The notes: generated by a model not told the origin, from the letters alone. A DNA stretch of 64,000 nucleotides from Clostridia bacterium (GCA_017546665.1 JAFYSE010000039.1:1-64000), one strand, 5' to 3'; counted from the first letter of the stretch, positions 27,875 through 36,673 are shown. Numbers and translations: made by a program.

Positions 27875-28714
27875 ATGAAAAAGATATTTGCATTATTTAG
27901 TGTTGTTATTTTAATACTCTCATTGTCTTTTTCATCTTTTGCTATTGACATTCCTAAGCCAACAAACGATTTCTTTGTTAACGATTTTGCGAATGTAATT
28001 AGTGAAGAAGATGAAGCACAAATAATGAAAATTGGTGCTGATTTGTACGAACAAACACAGGCACAGATTGTTGTAGTAACGGTTGAATCTTTAGATGGCT
28101 ACAATGTGGATGAATATGCCTTGGAACTTGGTCGTGAGTGGGGAGTAGGTAGTAAAGAAACCAACAATGGTGTTGTTTTATTGCTTTCTGTATCTGACAG
28201 AGAAGTAACAATTCAGGTTGGTTATGGTCTTGAGGGCTGTGTTACCGATGCAAAATCTGGAGAAATTCTTGATGCTTATGCTATTCCATATTTGAAAAAT
28301 AATAATTTTTCAACGGGACTTACTGAGGCATATAAAGCAATTACAATGGTTGTATGTAATGAGTATGGTGCTGAGTTGAATCCTGATTATCAGATAGATA
28401 ATTATGATACTTATGAAACATATACTGATGACTATGTCGAAGATGTTATTGGTGGACTTATTATTGTAATTGTATCTATCTTTATGTTAGTAATAATGAG
28501 AATAATAATAAAGAAAATCGGTGATGACTCAAATCATGGCGATGGCTCAAATTACGGTGGCGGAGGATATAGTGGTAACACTCGTTACGGAGGATATAGT
28601 GGTCCTACCGGTGGGGGTTTCTCCGTAGGCGGTTCGCGTGGTGGCTTCTCTGGCGGAGGATTCCGCGGTGGCGGTGGCTCCTTTGGTGGTGGCGGTGCCT
28701 CAAGAGGTTTTTAG
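27875..28714 (+). CDS. TPM-domain membrane protein (YgcG family)
   Basis: 279 residues: signal peptide (1-23), TPM domain with VNDFANVISEEDEAQI, VVTVESLDGYNVDEYA and the GYGLEG motif (about 30-170), one membrane helix (GGLIIVIVSIFMLVIM, about 193-208), and a Gly/Ser-rich C-terminal tail ending in GGGGASRGF. TPM-domain proteins are linked to photosystem repair in plants and membrane stress in bacteria; here the role is unknown. No strong ribosome-binding site precedes the ATG, so translation may be coupled to lemA 9 bases upstream. Confidence 0.9.
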   Translation: MKKIFALFSVVILILSLSFSSFAIDIPKPTNDFFVNDFANVISEEDEAQIMKIGADLYEQTQAQIVVVTVESLDGYNVDEYALELGREWGVGSKETNNGVVLLLSVSDREVTIQVGYGLEGCVTDAKSGEILDAYAIPYLKNNNFSTGLTEAYKAITMVVCNEYGAELNPDYQIDNYDTYETYTDDYVEDVIGGLIIVIVSIFMLVIMRIIIKKIGDDSNHGDGSNYGGGGYSGNTRYGGYSGPTGGGFSVGGSRGGFSGGGFRGGGGSFGGGGASRGF

Positions 28715-28717
28715 AAT

Positions 28718-29305
28718 ATGAGAGTATTTGACTTTGACAATACCATTTATGATGGTGAAAGTATAATGGACGTTTTTCTTTACTTTTTGAAGAAAGATTT
28801 TAAGACAATCGTTCGTTATGCCCCAAAATTCATAAGGGATTTTATTCGTTATAAATTTGATAAAATTACTGTTGATGAAGCAATGGCAAGTTATGGCGAA
28901 GCCTTCAAAGAGTATTGCCAAAAATATGAAAATATTTATAGCGAATTTGAACTTTTCTGGAATATTAATGAAAAGAAAGTAAAAAAGTTTTATTTTGATA
29001 TTCAAGATGAAGAAGATATTGTTGTTTCAGGTTGTCCATATTGTCTGTTAAAGATAATATGCGATAGAATTGGTATCAAGCATTATATAGGCTCTGATAT
29101 TGACCCTATAAAAGGCGAAATCAACAGTATCTGCTATAAAGAACATAAATTAGATGTTTTTCATTTAGTTTATGGTGATGTTATCATTGATGATTTTTAT
29201 ACAGACTCAATGGCTGATAAGCCTATGATGGATATATCAAAAAATGTCTTTATGGTTAAGGGTGATAAAATTACTCAAATAAAAAAAGACGGTGTTACAA
29301 TTTAA
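28718..29305 (+). CDS. HAD-superfamily phosphatase
   Basis: 195 residues. The nucleophile motif DFDNT stands at the very N terminus (Asp4/Asp6), motif II is VSGCP near residue 105, and IIDDFYTDS is the C-terminal acidic motif IV. The cap is a short helical insert of the C1 type. Proteins of this shape include phosphoserine phosphatase-like enzymes; the substrate is unknown. It starts 3 bases after the TPM gene, and its end is only about 5 bases before the RNase P RNA. Confidence 0.85.
   Translation: MRVFDFDNTIYDGESIMDVFLYFLKKDFKTIVRYAPKFIRDFIRYKFDKITVDEAMASYGEAFKEYCQKYENIYSEFELFWNINEKKVKKFYFDIQDEEDIVVSGCPYCLLKIICDRIGIKHYIGSDIDPIKGEINSICYKEHKLDVFHLVYGDVIIDDFYTDSMADKPMMDISKNVFMVKGDKITQIKKDGVTI
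29296..29301 (+). promoter_or_regulatory. rnpB: Candidate -10 element for rnpB
   Basis: TACAAT at 29296-29301 inside the end of the HAD gene would place transcription near 29308-29310, the expected 5' end of the RNA. The -35 is weak (TTACTC at 29271). Confidence 0.35.
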
Positions 29306-29309
29306 TATT

Positions 29310-29640
29310 AATGAGTAGGTTGGGCAGTTGCGTAAGTTTTTACTTATGAGGAAAGTCCGAGCATCATACAGCAGGGTAACGGCTAACGGCCGCCGAGGGT
29401 GACCTTAGGGAAAGTGCATAGAGAATAACCGCCGTTTTAACGGTAAGGGTGGAAAGGCGAGGTAAGAGCTCACCAGCGTTGCAGAGATGCAACGGCTGAG
29501 CAAACCCTACCCGATGCAACATCGACTGGAGTTGTCAGCTGGGCAGATACTCCGACGGATGGCTAGAGGCTCATAGCAATATGTGTCGCAGATAGATAAT
29601 TGCCTTAAACGACAGAACTCGGCTTACAGATTTACTCATT
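29310..29640 (+). ncRNA. rnpB: RNase P RNA (bacterial type)
   Basis: The catalytic RNA of RNase P, which removes tRNA 5' leaders. Conserved core blocks are visible: GAGGAAAGTCCGAGC near 29349 (P4/J3-4 side), ACAGNAGGGTAA-type sequence, and the 3' block ACAGAACTCGGCTTACAG near 29611. The ends AATGAGTA and TACTCATT (29310-29317 with 29633-29640) pair as P1. About 331 nt. A strong terminator follows. Confidence 0.95.
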
Positions 29641-29649
29641 TTTATAATT

Positions 29650-29675
29650 CAGGGTGCCTTTAGCACCCTGTTTTT
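29650..29675 (+). terminator. Terminator of rnpB
   Basis: An 8-bp stem CAGGGTGC/GCACCCTG (29650-29657 with 29663-29670), 5-base loop, then TTTTT. Confidence 0.93.
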
Positions 29676-29679
29676 CGTC

Positions 29680-29709
29680 TTAACAAATCAATTAAACGAA
29701 TCGTATAAT
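29680..29709 (+). promoter_or_regulatory. Promoter upstream of the 114-aa gene and recD2
   Basis: TTAACA (29680-29685), 18-bp spacer, TATAAT (29704-29709), 16 bases before the ATG at 29726. GAGGTG is the ribosome-binding site. Confidence 0.6.
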
Positions 29710-29725
29710 ATATCGAGGTGTTTTT

Positions 29726-30070
29726 ATGTTTGATGCATTTATATGGTCCGTTTTTATGTTCTTGATATTATTGGGAACGGTTGCAATTTGCTACATAATT
29801 ATGTTAAAATTATTACTGCCAAAAAGCGATGGGGATTATTATATTTTAATTCCGTGTTGTAGCAATACAACCAAGGTTCTCGAAAAGGCATATTCTGCCC
29901 AATTAAAACTATGTTTGTTGGGTGAAGGTTTACATGGAAAAGTAATTATTCTTGATTGCGGAATTACAGATGATGAAAAAGAAGAATTAGAAGAAATTTA
30001 TAAGGAATGTAATGAAATTTACTGCATTAAGCAGGATGAAATAAAGGAATTTTTTGATGGAAGAATTTGA
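29726..30070 (+). CDS. Small membrane-anchored protein of unknown function
   Basis: 114 residues that I do not recognise. GAGGTG lies 5 bases before the ATG. One or two N-terminal hydrophobic stretches (about 3-32) are followed by a soluble part with YILIPCCSN, VIILDCGITDDEKEELEEIY and CIKQDEIKEFF. The alternation of strands and helices and the DCGITDDE segment suggest a small alpha/beta fold. The gene overlaps the start of recD2 by 14 bases, which implies translational coupling. Confidence 0.75.
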   Translation: MFDAFIWSVFMFLILLGTVAICYIIMLKLLLPKSDGDYYILIPCCSNTTKVLEKAYSAQLKLCLLGEGLHGKVIILDCGITDDEKEELEEIYKECNEIYCIKQDEIKEFFDGRI

Positions 30071-32258
30071 AACAAAAATCAAATTAAAAGGTATAGTAAC
30101 CGACATAACATTTCGTAACGACACAAATGGTTATACCGTTTTTACTGTTGATACGGGCGATGAAGAAATCACGGTTGTCGGTACTGTTGCAGATATAAAA
30201 ATGAGCGACAGAGTCGAGCTTATGGGGGACTATGTCTATCATTCTGTTTACGGAAGGCAGTTTAAAACTGAATTCTGTACTGCACTTATGCCTGAAACAG
30301 TAGAAGACCTTTATCATTATCTTGCAAGTGGTGTTGTAAAGGGCGTAAGAGAATCAACCGCCCTTAAAATTATTGACAGATTCGGTGAAAACAGTTTTGA
30401 TGTTTTGGAATATGAGCCTGAAAGACTTGCAGAAATTAAAGGCATTTCCATTGAAAAAGCAAGAAAAATCGGCAGAGAATATAAAAAACAATGCTCAACA
30501 AGAGCGTTAATAATTAGCCTTTCAAAATATGGTCTTAATACAAGTGAATGTCTTATAGCATTTGAAAAATTGGGCAATAGTGCAGTTGAAATAATCGAAA
30601 ACAACCCATATATTCTTTGTGAGGGCGAGTCTAAAATCTCCTTTGAAAGAGCCGAGCAGATTGCAGAATTTTTACCACAAAAGCCCGATAGTAAGCACAG
30701 AGTTGAAGCAGGAGTGCTTTACGTTATAAGGCATAATTACAGTAATGGTCATACTTGTCTGCCACTTGAAAAGATTTATACACCTTCTTGCGATTTGTTA
30801 AATGAAAACAGAGAAACTATTGAGATTGCCGTGGATAACCTTGTGCAATCGAAAAGAGTTTTAATTGAGAAAATAGGCAATAAAGAGTTTATCTTTTTAC
30901 CTGAAGCATATAATGCAGAAAAAAGTATTGCCAGAAGGTTGAATGTTTTACTTAAGTTTCCACCTGAAAATCCGATTGATGTTATATCGCACATTGATAA
31001 AATAGAAAAGGACTGTAATATTCAATATGCAGAATTGCAGAAAAAAGCAATAGTAACCGCAGTGAATAAGGGTATATTGATTCTAACAGGTGGACCTGGT
31101 ACAGGTAAAACGACAACATTAAATGGCATTATCAATATGTTTGAAAGGGATTTTCTTAAAATTGCTCTTTGTGCACCTACAGGACGTGCAGCACAGAGAA
31201 TGACGGAGGCGACAGGTAGGACTGCCACAACAATTCATAGATTACTTGAAGTGGAATGGTCAGAAAATAATAGACCGGAGTTTAGAAGAAATCTTAGAAA
31301 CCCACTTGACTGTCACGCTGTTATTGTTGACGAAATGTCAATGGTTGATATCTTCCTTTTTTCAAGTCTTTTAGATGCACTCCCATTTGGATGCCGTCTT
31401 ATTATGGTAGGTGATAGTGACCAGCTTCCTTCTGTAAGTCCCGGAAATGTGTTAAAAGACTTAATTGATACGGAACTTCTGCCGGTTGTTCAGTTGAAGG
31501 AGATTTTCCGTCAATCACTTGAAAGTAATATTGTTCGAAATGCCCATGCCATAGTAAAGGGTGAACAGATTGAAACGGATTATAAAGAGGGAGATTTTTA
31601 TCTTCTTCAACGACATTTTCCACTTGACGCTGTAAGAACAATAAAGGAGTTATGTGTAAAGAGATTGCCCGATGCCTATGGGTTTGACCCTACAACGCAA
31701 ATACAGGTGCTTTGTCCATCAAAAAAAGGTGAAACCGGTACATATAATCTTAATCAAGTTTTGCAAGAATGTATTAATCCACCGTCTCAGGATAAAAGAG
31801 AGCATAACACAGGATATCGACTTTTCCGTGAGGGAGATAAGGTTATGCAGACCAAGAATAATTATAATATTCATTGGGAATCCGAGAGAGAAGAAGGGGA
31901 TGGCATATTCAATGGTGATATTGGTTTTATTGAAACTATTGATATGCGTCATGATACAATAATTATTGATTTTGCAGGTAAAAGAGCAACATACTCAAAA
32001 GAGCAGTTGCAGGAAATCGAACTTGCTTATGCTGTAACAGTGCATAAGAGTCAAGGTAGTGAATTTGATGCGGTTGTTATGCCCGTGATTTCTGTAAACG
32101 GAAGACTATGTTATAGAAATCTTTTATATACTGCTGTAACAAGAGCAAAAAAGATGCTTATTCTTGTTGGCACAATAAATTGTCTTAACAGTATGATTGA
32201 GAATAATAAAACGCAGTTAAGATATTCTGCCTTAAAACATTTTATGCTTGACAACTGA
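30057..32258 (+). CDS. recD2: RecD2 (SF1B DNA helicase)
   Basis: About 733 residues from ATG 30057, preceded by AAAGGAAT. It has an N-terminal OB-like domain (KGIVTDITFRNDTNGYTVFTV), helix-hairpin-helix repeats (ASGVVKGVRESTALKIIDRFG), the Walker A GGPGTGKTTT near residue 346, Walker B VDEMSMVD, GDSDQLPSV, and C-terminal YAVTVHKSQGSEFD and TRAKK motifs. RecD2 is a 5'-3' helicase outside RecBCD, linked to replication-fork and mismatch repair functions. Its stop overlaps the -35 of the thiT riboswitch promoter. Confidence 0.95.
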   Translation: MEEFETKIKLKGIVTDITFRNDTNGYTVFTVDTGDEEITVVGTVADIKMSDRVELMGDYVYHSVYGRQFKTEFCTALMPETVEDLYHYLASGVVKGVRESTALKIIDRFGENSFDVLEYEPERLAEIKGISIEKARKIGREYKKQCSTRALIISLSKYGLNTSECLIAFEKLGNSAVEIIENNPYILCEGESKISFERAEQIAEFLPQKPDSKHRVEAGVLYVIRHNYSNGHTCLPLEKIYTPSCDLLNENRETIEIAVDNLVQSKRVLIEKIGNKEFIFLPEAYNAEKSIARRLNVLLKFPPENPIDVISHIDKIEKDCNIQYAELQKKAIVTAVNKGILILTGGPGTGKTTTLNGIINMFERDFLKIALCAPTGRAAQRMTEATGRTATTIHRLLEVEWSENNRPEFRRNLRNPLDCHAVIVDEMSMVDIFLFSSLLDALPFGCRLIMVGDSDQLPSVSPGNVLKDLIDTELLPVVQLKEIFRQSLESNIVRNAHAIVKGEQIETDYKEGDFYLLQRHFPLDAVRTIKELCVKRLPDAYGFDPTTQIQVLCPSKKGETGTYNLNQVLQECINPPSQDKREHNTGYRLFREGDKVMQTKNNYNIHWESEREEGDGIFNGDIGFIETIDMRHDTIIIDFAGKRATYSKEQLQEIELAYAVTVHKSQGSEFDAVVMPVISVNGRLCYRNLLYTAVTRAKKMLILVGTINCLNSMIENNKTQLRYSALKHFMLDN

Positions 32259-32275
32259 TTCTGCAGGTGTATAAT
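32248..32275 (+). promoter_or_regulatory. Promoter of the TPP-riboswitch/thiT transcript
   Basis: TTGACA (32248-32253), 16-bp spacer, TATAAT (32270-32275). The -35 is inside the last codons of recD2, and initiation is expected near 32282. Confidence 0.8.
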
Positions 32276-32281
32276 GTAAAT

Positions 32282-32428
32282 AGCCAAGTAAATAGTATGG
32301 GTGCTGACGGCAAGTCGGCTGAGATTGGGGCTATTCCGCCTCTGACCATTGAACCTGATACGGATAATGCCGGCGTAGGAAATTTTCATTCAGCCATGCG
32401 GGTATTCCTTGGCTGAATTTTTTTATTT
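32282..32428 (+). promoter_or_regulatory. TPP riboswitch with terminator expression platform
   Basis: The thi-box core is clear: GGGTGC with GGCTGAGAT (near 32327), then GACCATTGAACCTGAT (near 32344) and GGATAATGCCGGCGTAGGAA (near 32362). Thiamine pyrophosphate binding is expected to switch off downstream expression. The platform is a 9-bp terminator, ATTCAGCCA at 32388-32396 pairing with TGGCTGAAT at 32410-32418, followed by a T-run. AGCCAAG at 32282-32288, at the predicted 5' end of the RNA, is the exact complement of CTTGGCT at 32408-32414 in the terminator arm, so it could act as anti-terminator. Confidence 0.95.
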
Positions 32429-32441
32429 GGAGGTAAAGAGA

Positions 32442-33098
32442 ATGAAGAAGAAAAATTTGTATTGGCTTGTGGAAAGTGCAGTAATGATTGCTCTTGCAGC
32501 AGTTTTAGAGATTGTTGCGAAAATGATTATTCCCGAAATGCCATTTGGTGGACAAGTCACAATTGTAAGTATGCTTCCTGTTGTACTTGTTGGTTGGAAA
32601 TATGGTATGGGTAAAGGCTTTGTTACAGGTTTTGTTTATTCACTTGTACAGATGGCACTCGGTGTAAAATCAATAAGTGCACTTATAATGCCTGCATCAG
32701 ATGAATATTTGGGTAGCATTAGAAATGTTGTTATAATGTTTGTTCTTGATTATATTGTTGCTTATACTGTTCTTGGTTTGGGTGCAATTTATAAGAAGAA
32801 AATTAAAAATAATAATGTTTCATTGTCCCTTGGTGCATTTACAGTGTTATCACTTAGATACATATCACATATCTTGTCAGGATATATTCTCTTCGGTGCA
32901 TGGGCAGAATGGTTCTTTACACAGGAAGGTTTTTATTCATGGGGACAAACTATAATGAATACATTTAGCGGTAATGCACTTTCACTTGTTTACTCAATTA
33001 TTTACAATGGATTCTATATGATACCTGAAATTATAATTACAACAATAGTTGCGGTTATAATTGGCAAAATCCCACAGATTACAAAAACAAAGGCATAA
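32442..33098 (+). CDS. thiT: ECF thiamine transporter substrate-binding subunit ThiT
   Basis: About 218 residues. GGAGGT precedes the ATG at 32442. Six membrane segments; ThiT features include an alanine/glutamate-rich first helix (ALAAVLEIVAKM), GGQVTIVSMLPVVLVGWKYGMGKGF, and the W-rich GAWAEWFFTQEGFYSWG region that binds thiamine. ThiT pairs with a shared EcfA/EcfA'/EcfT module, which is not in this window. The upstream TPP riboswitch supports the assignment. Confidence 0.95.
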   Translation: MKKKNLYWLVESAVMIALAAVLEIVAKMIIPEMPFGGQVTIVSMLPVVLVGWKYGMGKGFVTGFVYSLVQMALGVKSISALIMPASDEYLGSIRNVVIMFVLDYIVAYTVLGLGAIYKKKIKNNNVSLSLGAFTVLSLRYISHILSGYILFGAWAEWFFTQEGFYSWGQTIMNTFSGNALSLVYSIIYNGFYMIPEIIITTIVAVIIGKIPQITKTKA

Positions 33099-33102
33099 AA
33101 AT

Positions 33103-33136
33103 TACTCCCTTGATTTTCACAAGGGAGTATCTTTTT
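33103..33136. terminator. Bidirectional terminator
   Basis: A 9-bp stem TACTCCCTT/AAGGGAGTA (33103-33111 with 33121-33129) with T-rich flanks on both strands, between thiT and comM. Confidence 0.9.
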
Positions 33137-34658
33137 AATCAAAGTTTCTATCAAAGCTTCTGTATTGAATTGCTTCTGTGATGTGATGTGTTTCAATTAT
33201 TTCAGAATCTTCAAGGTCAGCAATAGTCCTTGCAATTCTTAAAACCTTATCATAAGCACGAGCAGAAAGTGAAAGCCTTTCAAACGCAGTTTTCAGAATC
33301 ATTAAAGCACTTTCTGTCATTCTGCAATATTTTCTTGTGCTTGCAGCATCCATTTTAGCGTTGCAAGTAATTTTTGTACCTTCAAAACGATTGTGCTGAA
33401 TTGCTCTTGCTTTTTCAACTCTCTTTTTGATTTCTGAGGAGGGTTCAGATTTGCTTGTGCCTGAAAGATTTTCGAAATTAACAGGAGGGACGTTTATGTG
33501 TATATCAAGACGGTCGATAAGTGGACCACTTACACGATTAAGATATCTTTGTGCAGCACTACTTGAACAGGTGCAAGGACGAGTAGGATGACCGTGATAT
33601 CCACATGGGCAGGGGTTCATAGCACAAATCATCATAACTGAACAAGGATATTGAAATTTTGCCATAGCACGGGATATGCTTATAACACCATCTTCAATAG
33701 GTTGACGAAGCACTTCAAGGGTATTTCTTGTAAATTCGGGTAACTCATCAAGAAATAAAACACCATTGTGTGCTAAGGAAACTTCACCAGGTTTCGGTAT
33801 CGCGCCACCGCCAGAAAGTCCCGCAGGAGATACTGTGTGATGCGGCGAACGAAACGGTCTTGAACGAATAAGTGAAATGCCACTTGGCAAAGCTCCTGCG
33901 ATGGAATAAATGTTAGTCGTTTCAATGGATTCATCAAAGGTCATATCAGGTAGAATTGATGGCATTCTTTTTGCTAACATACTTTTACCCGAGCCGGGAG
34001 GTCCAACCATTAGAACATTATGTCCACCTGCAGCAGCGATTTCCAACGCTCTTTTTACTTCTTCCTGACCTCTTACATCGGCAAAGTCGGGAATATTGAT
34101 GGGGTTGTAATATTCAGTGTAACTCTCACTTGTAACGGGGGATAATAACTCAATTCCTGTAAGATGTTTTAAAAGCTCAAATACATTCTTAACCGGATAA
34201 ACTTCAATACCTTTTACAACTGCACCTTCACTGATGTTTTCAGCAGGAATAAAGATTTGTTTAATACCATTCTTCTTTGCACAAAGCACCATCGGTAAAA
34301 CACCATTGACCTTGCGTAATTCTCCATCAAGGGAAAGTTCGCCTAAAAATGCCATTTCATCCGTAACACCTTTTAATTGCTCATTGGCAGAAAGTAATGC
34401 AATAAGAATGGGAAGGTCATATAATGGTCCTTCTTTCTTCATATCAGCAGGTGCAAGGTTTACAGTTATTCTGCTGACAGGATATTGTAAATTTGCATTT
34501 TTGATTGCAGCACGAACTCTTTCACGGCTTTCTGAAACTGCAGTATCAGGAAGACCAACAATATCAAATCGTGGTAGTCCGCCTGAAATATCAGCCTCAA
34601 CAATAACTTTGTATGCCTCCATACCAAAAAGTCCAAAACTAATTATTTTGGAAAACAT
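33135..34658 (-). CDS. comM: YifB/ComM-family AAA ATPase (Mg-chelatase-like)
   Basis: About 507 residues from the ATG at 34658, preferred to 34673 because GGATGTGA sits just before it and family members begin MFSKI. N-terminal Lon-substrate-like domain (FDIVGLPDTAVSESRERVRAAI, LYDLPILIALL), Walker A GPPGSGKSM near residue 218, Walker B GVLFLDELPEF, Mg-chelatase HHTVSPAGLSGGG, a C4-type zinc-binding insert (CAMNPCPCGYHGHPTRPCTC), and C-terminal RAYDKVLRIARTIADLE. ComM is a helicase that helps branch migration in natural transformation; the clostridial role is less clear. Confidence 0.93.
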   Translation of the reverse strand: MFSKIISFGLFGMEAYKVIVEADISGGLPRFDIVGLPDTAVSESRERVRAAIKNANLQYPVSRITVNLAPADMKKEGPLYDLPILIALLSANEQLKGVTDEMAFLGELSLDGELRKVNGVLPMVLCAKKNGIKQIFIPAENISEGAVVKGIEVYPVKNVFELLKHLTGIELLSPVTSESYTEYYNPINIPDFADVRGQEEVKRALEIAAAGGHNVLMVGPPGSGKSMLAKRMPSILPDMTFDESIETTNIYSIAGALPSGISLIRSRPFRSPHHTVSPAGLSGGGAIPKPGEVSLAHNGVLFLDELPEFTRNTLEVLRQPIEDGVISISRAMAKFQYPCSVMMICAMNPCPCGYHGHPTRPCTCSSSAAQRYLNRVSGPLIDRLDIHINVPPVNFENLSGTSKSEPSSEIKKRVEKARAIQHNRFEGTKITCNAKMDAASTRKYCRMTESALMILKTAFERLSLSARAYDKVLRIARTIADLEDSEIIETHHITEAIQYRSFDRNFD

Positions 34659-34687
34659 AATAATCACATCCATATTAAACTGTAATA

Positions 34688-34717
34688 ATTATACATTATT
34701 AAGCATATCCTTTTCAA
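34688..34717 (-). promoter_or_regulatory. Promoter of comM
   Basis: Minus strand TTGAAA (34712-34717), 18-bp spacer, TATAAT (34688-34693). It lies back to back with the pgcA promoter. Confidence 0.75.
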
Positions 34718-34723
34718 TATGTA

Positions 34724-34752
34724 TTTACTTTTTATTATAAATAGAGTAAAAT
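34724..34752 (+). promoter_or_regulatory. Promoter of pgcA
   Basis: TTTACT (34724-34729), 17-bp spacer, TAAAAT (34747-34752), 30 bases before the ATG. GGGAGGT is the ribosome-binding site. Confidence 0.65.
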
Positions 34753-34782
34753 ATGTGTTAGAAATTTTGGGAGGTCTAAGGT

Positions 34783-36501
34783 ATGAACGATATTAACAGA
34801 CTTTATGATATTTGGCTTTCTTCTGCAACAGCGGATGAGGATTTAATCCCTGAACTTGAAAGTGTAAAAGGCGATGAAGAAGCGATTCTTGACCGTTTTT
34901 ATAAAAATCTTGAATTTGGTACAGCAGGACTTCGTGGAGTTATCGGTGCAGGAACTAACAGAATGAATGTTTATACTGTTAATCAGGCAACACAGGGATT
35001 AGCAGACTATCTTAATGAAACATTTGAAACTCCATCTGTTGCTATTGCTTATGATTCAAGAATTAAATCAAAAGAATTTGCTGAAAGTGCTGCAGGTGTA
35101 TTAGCAGCAAATGGAATTAAGGTTTATATCTATCCTGAACTTGTGCCAACTCCAATGCTTTCCTTTGCAGTTAGAAGACTTGGTTGTTCATCAGGTATTA
35201 TTATTACTGCAAGTCATAATCCATCAAAATATAATGGTTTTAAATGCTATGACCCTAATGGTTATCAGATGACTGATGAGGCAGCTGCAAGAACCTATGA
35301 ATATATTCAAAAAACAGATATGTTCACAGGTGTTAAGACAATGGATTTTGAAGATGCACTTGCAGATGATATGGTTGATTTCATTGAAAATTGGCTTTAT
35401 GATGAATTCTATAATAATGTTCTTTCTGCACTTGTTAATAAGGGAGAAATAAAAAAAGCGAACCTTAAGCTTATCTATACACCCCTTAACGGTGCAGGAA
35501 ATAAGCCTGTCCGTAAGGTATTTAAAATGGCGGGAATTAAGGATGTAACTATTGTTAAGGAACAGGAAAAGCCCGATGGCAATTTTCCAACTTGTCCTTA
35601 TCCAAATCCTGAAATTCGTCAGGCTTTTGAATGTGCTATTGAAACTGCAAAGGGTACAGATGCTGATTTGCTTCTTGCAACAGACCCGGATTGTGACCGT
35701 GTAGGTATCGCGGTTAAAGATGGTGAAGACTATGTTCTCATGACAGGTAATGAAGTTGGTGCAATGCTTTGTGAGTACCTTCTTTCTACACTTAAAGAGC
35801 AAGGAAAGCTGCCTGAAAATCCTATTGTTGTTAAATCTATAGTAACAACACCTCTTATTGAAACAATTTGTGCATCTTATGGTGCAGAGGTTGCTGATTT
35901 GCTTACGGGTTTCAAATATATCGGTGAACTTATAACGAACCTTGAAAAAGAAGGTAAAGAAAATAAATTTGTTATAGGTATGGAAGAATCCTATGGATAT
36001 CTTCGTGGCACTCATGCAAGGGATAAAGATGCTGTTGTTGCTTCCCTTATGATTGCTGAAATGGCTGCCGTATATAAACTTAAAGGAATATCTCTAAAAG
36101 AGTTTATGGATAGTATTTATGAAAAATACGGAATGTATCTTAATACTGTTCTCAGTTTTACATTTGAGGGTGCAAGTGGAATGCAGAGAATGGCAGACAT
36201 TATGAACTCGCTTCGTGAAAATGCTCCTAAATCTTTTGCTGGTAAAAAAGTAATTAAAGTTGCAGACTATAAAACAAGTAAGATTGTTGATGTCTTAACA
36301 GGCGAGGATAGTGTGATAAACCTTCCAAAATCCAATGTTCTTTCATACTCTCTTGAAGATAACAGTAAGGTTATTGTGCGTCCATCAGGTACAGAACCTA
36401 AGATTAAGATTTATATTACTGCTTGTGGTAACACAAGAAAAGAGTCAGAGGAAAAAACTGAACTTATATCAAAGGATGCAAAAAAGATTTTAGGAGTATA
36501 A
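34783..36501 (+). CDS. pgcA: Phosphoglucomutase/phosphomannomutase (PgcA-type)
   Basis: 572 residues, the length of the alpha-phosphoglucomutase subfamily of Firmicutes. FGTAGLRGVIGAGTNRMN at the N terminus, the phosphoserine loop TASHNPSKYNGFK near 146, the metal-binding loop DPDCDRVG near 306, the sugar-binding GMEESYG, and the phosphate-binding RPSGTEPKIK near the end. It interconverts glucose 1-phosphate and glucose 6-phosphate, linking glycolysis with UDP-glucose supply, including galE in this window. Confidence 0.95.
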   Translation: MNDINRLYDIWLSSATADEDLIPELESVKGDEEAILDRFYKNLEFGTAGLRGVIGAGTNRMNVYTVNQATQGLADYLNETFETPSVAIAYDSRIKSKEFAESAAGVLAANGIKVYIYPELVPTPMLSFAVRRLGCSSGIIITASHNPSKYNGFKCYDPNGYQMTDEAAARTYEYIQKTDMFTGVKTMDFEDALADDMVDFIENWLYDEFYNNVLSALVNKGEIKKANLKLIYTPLNGAGNKPVRKVFKMAGIKDVTIVKEQEKPDGNFPTCPYPNPEIRQAFECAIETAKGTDADLLLATDPDCDRVGIAVKDGEDYVLMTGNEVGAMLCEYLLSTLKEQGKLPENPIVVKSIVTTPLIETICASYGAEVADLLTGFKYIGELITNLEKEGKENKFVIGMEESYGYLRGTHARDKDAVVASLMIAEMAAVYKLKGISLKEFMDSIYEKYGMYLNTVLSFTFEGASGMQRMADIMNSLRENAPKSFAGKKVIKVADYKTSKIVDVLTGEDSVINLPKSNVLSYSLEDNSKVIVRPSGTEPKIKIYITACGNTRKESEEKTELISKDAKKILGV

Positions 36502-36502
36502 A

Positions 36503-36604
36503 ATGAATAGAGATAAATTTGTTAAAGGAACGGCAATCTTTTTAGCTGTGTTGATGGCATTAAGTTCAGCATCAGTTTTATTGAATGTATTGTTTTTTAA
36601 ATAA
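36503..36604 (+). CDS. 33-aa single-span membrane peptide
   Basis: A short frame, MNRDKFVKGTAIFLAVLMAL and 13 more residues ending LLNVLFFK. AGGAG at 36492-36496 lies 6 bases before the ATG, inside the end of pgcA. One hydrophobic helix with a basic N terminus. A strong terminator follows 3 bases after the stop, which frames it as a real last gene of the pgcA transcript. Function unknown. Confidence 0.65.
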   Translation: MNRDKFVKGTAIFLAVLMALSSASVLLNVLFFK

Positions 36605-36607
36605 TTT

Positions 36608-36640
36608 ATGACCACAGTTTATTCTGTGGTCATTTTTACA
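36608..36640 (+). terminator. Intrinsic terminator
   Basis: A 9-bp stem ATGACCACA/TGTGGTCAT (36608-36616 with 36625-36633), 8-base loop, TTTTT. Confidence 0.9.
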
Positions 36641-36673
36641 TATTGATTTGTATATTTTACACATAAATTTCTG

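Noticed and set aside
35224..36015. 263-residue minus-strand frame inside pgcA
   Set aside because: Antisense to a strongly conserved phosphoglucomutase; composition is Cys/Phe/Ile-rich noise.
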